Assembly: GCA_030630395.1 (NCBI GenBank)
Contig: DAOVNE010000059.1
Span: forward strand, 1 to 7,312
Source: Candidatus Eiseniibacteriota bacterium
Lineage (GTDB): Bacteria > Joyebacterota > Joyebacteria > Joyebacterales > Joyebacteraceae
Reading direction: 5' to 3'
DNA: 7,312 bases
Shown here: positions 4,760 through 7,312 of the stretch, one piece after another
How positions within the stretch are numbered: position 1 is the first letter of the stretch
Layout of the letters: every line of letters begins with the position of its first letter
Notes under the pieces: model-generated
What the model saw: only the letters and a program-made list of their open reading frames with translations
Database searches by the model: none
What the model was told of the DNA's origin: nothing
Made by a program: the position numbers and the translations under genes

Positions 4760-7270
4760 CTACGTTGTTCTGTTCGTGATCCCCGATATGTGCGCCGCTC
4801 TGCAATGGGGACACGTGTCGACGAGGCCACGAGTAACCTTCTGACAGATGTTGCACGTCGTGAACTCCGGCGAGAACGCTATCTGCGCGTTTCGCGTGTG
4901 AAGGAACGTGGACTTGACGAAACTCGCCACGGCCTTCTTGTCCGGATGGCTGTCCGCGATCCAGATATGACACAGGGCTCCCGCCTCGATCATATCGTGG
5001 AACATGCCTTCCTTCTTCACGCGCTCGACGGGACTGATCTTCTCCGCCACGTTCAGGAACGTCGAGTTCGTGTAGTAGATTTCTCCCAGTGCGAGATTTC
5101 CCTTCACGACCGCTTCCGCCTGACGCGGGAAGTGCTCGAGGTCCAGCTTGGCGAGCCGGTAGGCCGCCGACTCGGCCGGCGTCTGTTCGAGCACCAACCT
5201 CAGGCCGGTCTTCTTCGTCCAGCGCTCACACTCGAGCTTGAGATGGGCGATGACCCTGAGCCCAAGACGGAACGCGCGATCGGACTCGTGCATCTCCTCA
5301 CCCAGATGGCTCTGGACCAGTTCGTTCAGGCCCAGGAGCCCGACGAGGAAGGTCACGCGGTGCATCCGGAGATATTCCTGACCGTCCGGCTTCATCGTCA
5401 GAAGCGCCAGAGGCCCTCTGTCTCCCATCGCAAGCAGGTTCTCTATTATGGTGCGCTTCTGCTCGTGCGCCTTGACAATGAGTTCGAAGGCCTCGTCGAT
5501 CTTCTCGAAGAGCTTATGGTCGTCCCCGTTGGCGTAGTACGCAGCCCGCGGAAGGTTGATCGTGACGTTCTGAAGAGCCGAGTAACGCATCCTCCACGGC
5601 TCCTTGGCGTCCTCAAGGTCGGACTCGTCCAGTTTGAAGGAGAGCCGGCAGCATTCCGAGATCTTCGCCGTGTCGCCCCTGTCAAACACGAAGTACGTAT
5701 TGCCCTTGTCGGCGGCAACGTCCGATATGTGCAGCAGGAACTCCTCATGCCCCGGAGTCTGGAAGAAACGGTCTGTGATGTGAACGAGCGGCTTCGGGAA
5801 GAAGAAGGGACGTCCCGTCCCATCGCCCTCTTTGTATATATCAAAGAGAGCCATGGCGAATCGCTGTGAGTCCTTCTCGTAGTCCTTGTAGGTCAGCCCC
5901 GTGTACTTGCCGCCCGGTCCGATCGCCGGGACGTCAGCGAAGTGCTTCGGCGTCTCCCAGTAGATATTGATGTCGCTGAAGATCGCCTGACCTCCCCTGG
6001 CGACACTCTGCTGCGAGTACTCGAAGACCATCATCTCGGCAAGCTGGTGCATGTCACGGTCGGACATCCCCACAAGAAACGGCGAGAAGAACGTGTTGAC
6101 TGCATCCCATCCGATTGCTCCGGCGAAGTGACCCTGAAGCGCCGCGGAGAATTTAACCATATGTGCCAGCAGGATCTCCGGGTGTTTCGCCGGTTTCGCA
6201 ATCGAAAGCGCATTCGGCAGACTGAGGCCGAACTTCTTCACGTACTCTATGGACTGCCCCGAGCAATACGGCCTGTCGAAGAAACCGAGATCGTGCAGGT
6301 GGATATCTCCGCGGGCGTGCGCGTCAGCGACGTCTTGGCTGAACACGGAGAGAAGCGCGTACTGCTTCTTCACCGCCTCCGCCAGAGACATGTTGGTCGC
6401 CTCGGGATTGTGCGGGATGTTCGCATTCTCTTTGTTCGGTTCGAGGATGATCCTCTTCGCATCATAGAGGGGAACACCGAGTCGTGTGTGTCTGCGGCGT
6501 GCGTCCTCGAGACCGTGTTCGATGAGCTTCGCATCTACAAGCTCACGAACGAGTGGCGCCGTGATGACAGTGGTCGCGCCGAGTGCAATCTGATCCTCGT
6601 CATCGCGACTGATCTTCTCGGCCTTGTCGACCGGGACGTCCGCCTCACGAATGAGCGTCTCCACGATCTTCTCGCGATCCCACGCGATGATATCGTCGCC
6701 GGACATTCTGACGAAGAGGGAGAGATCGGTCGAGTCAAGTGACGGACGCTGCTGCTCAAGACCCGCGAGAGCCGTGTTGATGTCCGTCCTGCGAATCCTC
6801 GAGCGCTTGTCTCTATAGAGGATGAAGGCTTTGGCCGTCCTGGCGTGGCCCCTCTCCACCAGGATCTTCTCAATGGAGTCCTGTATCTCCTCCACCTGCG
6901 GCAACTTAGCGCCTGTCTCGGAGTACATGTAGAGAAGCACTTCATCGGTCAGTCGCTCTGCGATCTCCTGATCCCTGCCCCCCACCTCCTGCGCTGCCTT
7001 GAAGATGGCGGTCGTGATCTTCTTTCTGTCGAACGGGACGATCTTCCCGCTTCGTTTGCGCACGAGACGGAAGAGCTTGCTCGCGAGTCTCCGGTGGAGA
7101 CCGAGAATCTCATCCTCGTCCATGTAGAGTTTGAGGCGCCCGGTGCTGTCGGGCGCTCCATCCTCTACTGCCGTGTCAACATCGAACGCGGGCATCTCCT
7201 CTGTTGCTGCGAATCTGTTGTCGCTTGCGCTAAGCTCAACCGAGGAATCTTCCTTTTTCAATTCCGGCAT
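4760..7270 (-). CDS. nrdD: Anaerobic (class III) ribonucleoside-triphosphate reductase NrdD, C-terminal radical loop missing
   Basis: NrdD reduces NTPs to dNTPs without oxygen, using a glycyl radical installed by the radical-SAM activase NrdG (not in this window). The 836-residue product starts with an acidic stretch (1-66) and an ATP-cone (about 68-160; VRKRSGKIVPFDRKKI). A second, degenerate ATP-cone follows (about 186-272; VRMSGDDIIAWDREKI). The catalytic barrel begins near 280. Landmarks are HLHDLGFFDRPYCSGQ with Cys336, ISECCRLSF with Cys540/Cys541 (thiyl-radical region), EQTPAESAAYRLAKLD (695-710) and YYTNSTFL (732-739). A zinc site uses Cys806/809 and Cys820/823. Normally a few residues further comes R-V-x-G-Y with the radical Gly, but here the chain ends ITNRTT-TAG. 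No Gly-Tyr occurs in any of the three minus frames of that stretch. ATG at 7270 has a modest GGTGG site at 7278-7282. As read, it could not hold its own glycyl radical; it may be a mutant, an assembly error, or complemented in trans. Confidence 0.93.
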   Translation of the reverse strand: MPELKKEDSSVELSASDNRFAATEEMPAFDVDTAVEDGAPDSTGRLKLYMDEDEILGLHRRLASKLFRLVRKRSGKIVPFDRKKITTAIFKAAQEVGGRDQEIAERLTDEVLLYMYSETGAKLPQVEEIQDSIEKILVERGHARTAKAFILYRDKRSRIRRTDINTALAGLEQQRPSLDSTDLSLFVRMSGDDIIAWDREKIVETLIREADVPVDKAEKISRDDEDQIALGATTVITAPLVRELVDAKLIEHGLEDARRRHTRLGVPLYDAKRIILEPNKENANIPHNPEATNMSLAEAVKKQYALLSVFSQDVADAHARGDIHLHDLGFFDRPYCSGQSIEYVKKFGLSLPNALSIAKPAKHPEILLAHMVKFSAALQGHFAGAIGWDAVNTFFSPFLVGMSDRDMHQLAEMMVFEYSQQSVARGGQAIFSDINIYWETPKHFADVPAIGPGGKYTGLTYKDYEKDSQRFAMALFDIYKEGDGTGRPFFFPKPLVHITDRFFQTPGHEEFLLHISDVAADKGNTYFVFDRGDTAKISECCRLSFKLDESDLEDAKEPWRMRYSALQNVTINLPRAAYYANGDDHKLFEKIDEAFELIVKAHEQKRTIIENLLAMGDRGPLALLTMKPDGQEYLRMHRVTFLVGLLGLNELVQSHLGEEMHESDRAFRLGLRVIAHLKLECERWTKKTGLRLVLEQTPAESAAYRLAKLDLEHFPRQAEAVVKGNLALGEIYYTNSTFLNVAEKISPVERVKKEGMFHDMIEAGALCHIWIADSHPDKKAVASFVKSTFLHTRNAQIAFSPEFTTCNICQKVTRGLVDTCPHCRAAHISGITNRTT

Positions 7271-7312
7271 TGATGCGCCACCGATCCTCTCGTGATCAGA
7301 GTCCGTGAATCA

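Noticed and set aside
4758..4764. One-base frameshift as the cause of the NrdD truncation
   Set aside because: Shifted frames give NNVARKGMETRPAP or EQRSPKGHGNAAG, neither with Gly-Tyr; the in-frame tail resembles NrdD better, so a simple frameshift does not explain it.
5828..5848. Inverted repeat CTCTTTG-N7-CAAAGAG with an AT-rich centre, slightly like an FNR box
   Set aside because: It lies inside nrdD and encodes the strand LFDIYKEG in frame. The match to TTGAT-N4-ATCAA is imperfect and there is no gene start nearby.
4790..5869. Long plus-strand open frame of 359 codons opposite nrdD
   Set aside because: Antisense shadow of nrdD codon bias: no ribosome site, Arg/Leu/Glu-rich low-complexity product, no recognisable domain.
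7290..7312. Near-repeat TGATTCACG / TGATCACG upstream of nrdD as a regulatory site
   Set aside because: Only 42 nt upstream are available, the repeat is short and imperfect, and it does not match the NrdR box.

Overview
This is a GC-rich window from an anaerobic, probably Gram-negative (diderm) bacterium. All seven genes I can support lie on the minus strand, so transcription runs from high to low coordinates. The clade cannot be fixed from the sequence. A clustered Rnf complex in rnfC-D-G-E order, a class III ribonucleotide reductase and a lipoprotein-like secreted protein fit a strictly anaerobic, possibly uncultured lineage; that is inference.

Layout in the direction of transcription: (1) nrdD (7270-4760), a large class III anaerobic ribonucleoside-triphosphate reductase with two ATP-cone-like regions. 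It stops at a TAG just where the glycyl-radical loop should begin. (2) A 91-residue redoxin with a CPAC active site (4700-4425), 59 nt after that TAG. (3) A 157-nt gap holding a plausible extended -10 promoter with an inverted repeat in its spacer. (4) An unrecognised putative lipoprotein (4267-3380). (5) The Rnf genes rnfC (1958-about 3298), rnfD (1893-838), rnfG (845-150) and the first 51 codons of rnfE (153-1). rnfD/rnfG and rnfG/rnfE overlap, and each has a strong GGAGGTGA-type ribosome site. rnfA and rnfB are not in the window and may follow rnfE.

How the genes work together: Rnf is a membrane ferredoxin:NAD+ oxidoreductase coupled to an ion gradient. RnfC is the NADH-side Fe-S/FMN subunit, RnfD and RnfG carry covalent FMN, and RnfE is one of the integral membrane subunits. 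NrdD makes dNTPs without oxygen and needs an external reductant, for which the adjacent redoxin is the obvious candidate. A link between the two modules through low-potential electron supply is possible but rests only on proximity.

The points most worth a second look are the missing Gly-Tyr radical motif in NrdD and the in-frame remnant-like extension after its TAG; the apparent non-ATG/GTG/TTG start of rnfC behind a strong hairpin; and departures from the Dxx(S/T)GAT flavinylation motif in both RnfD and RnfG.
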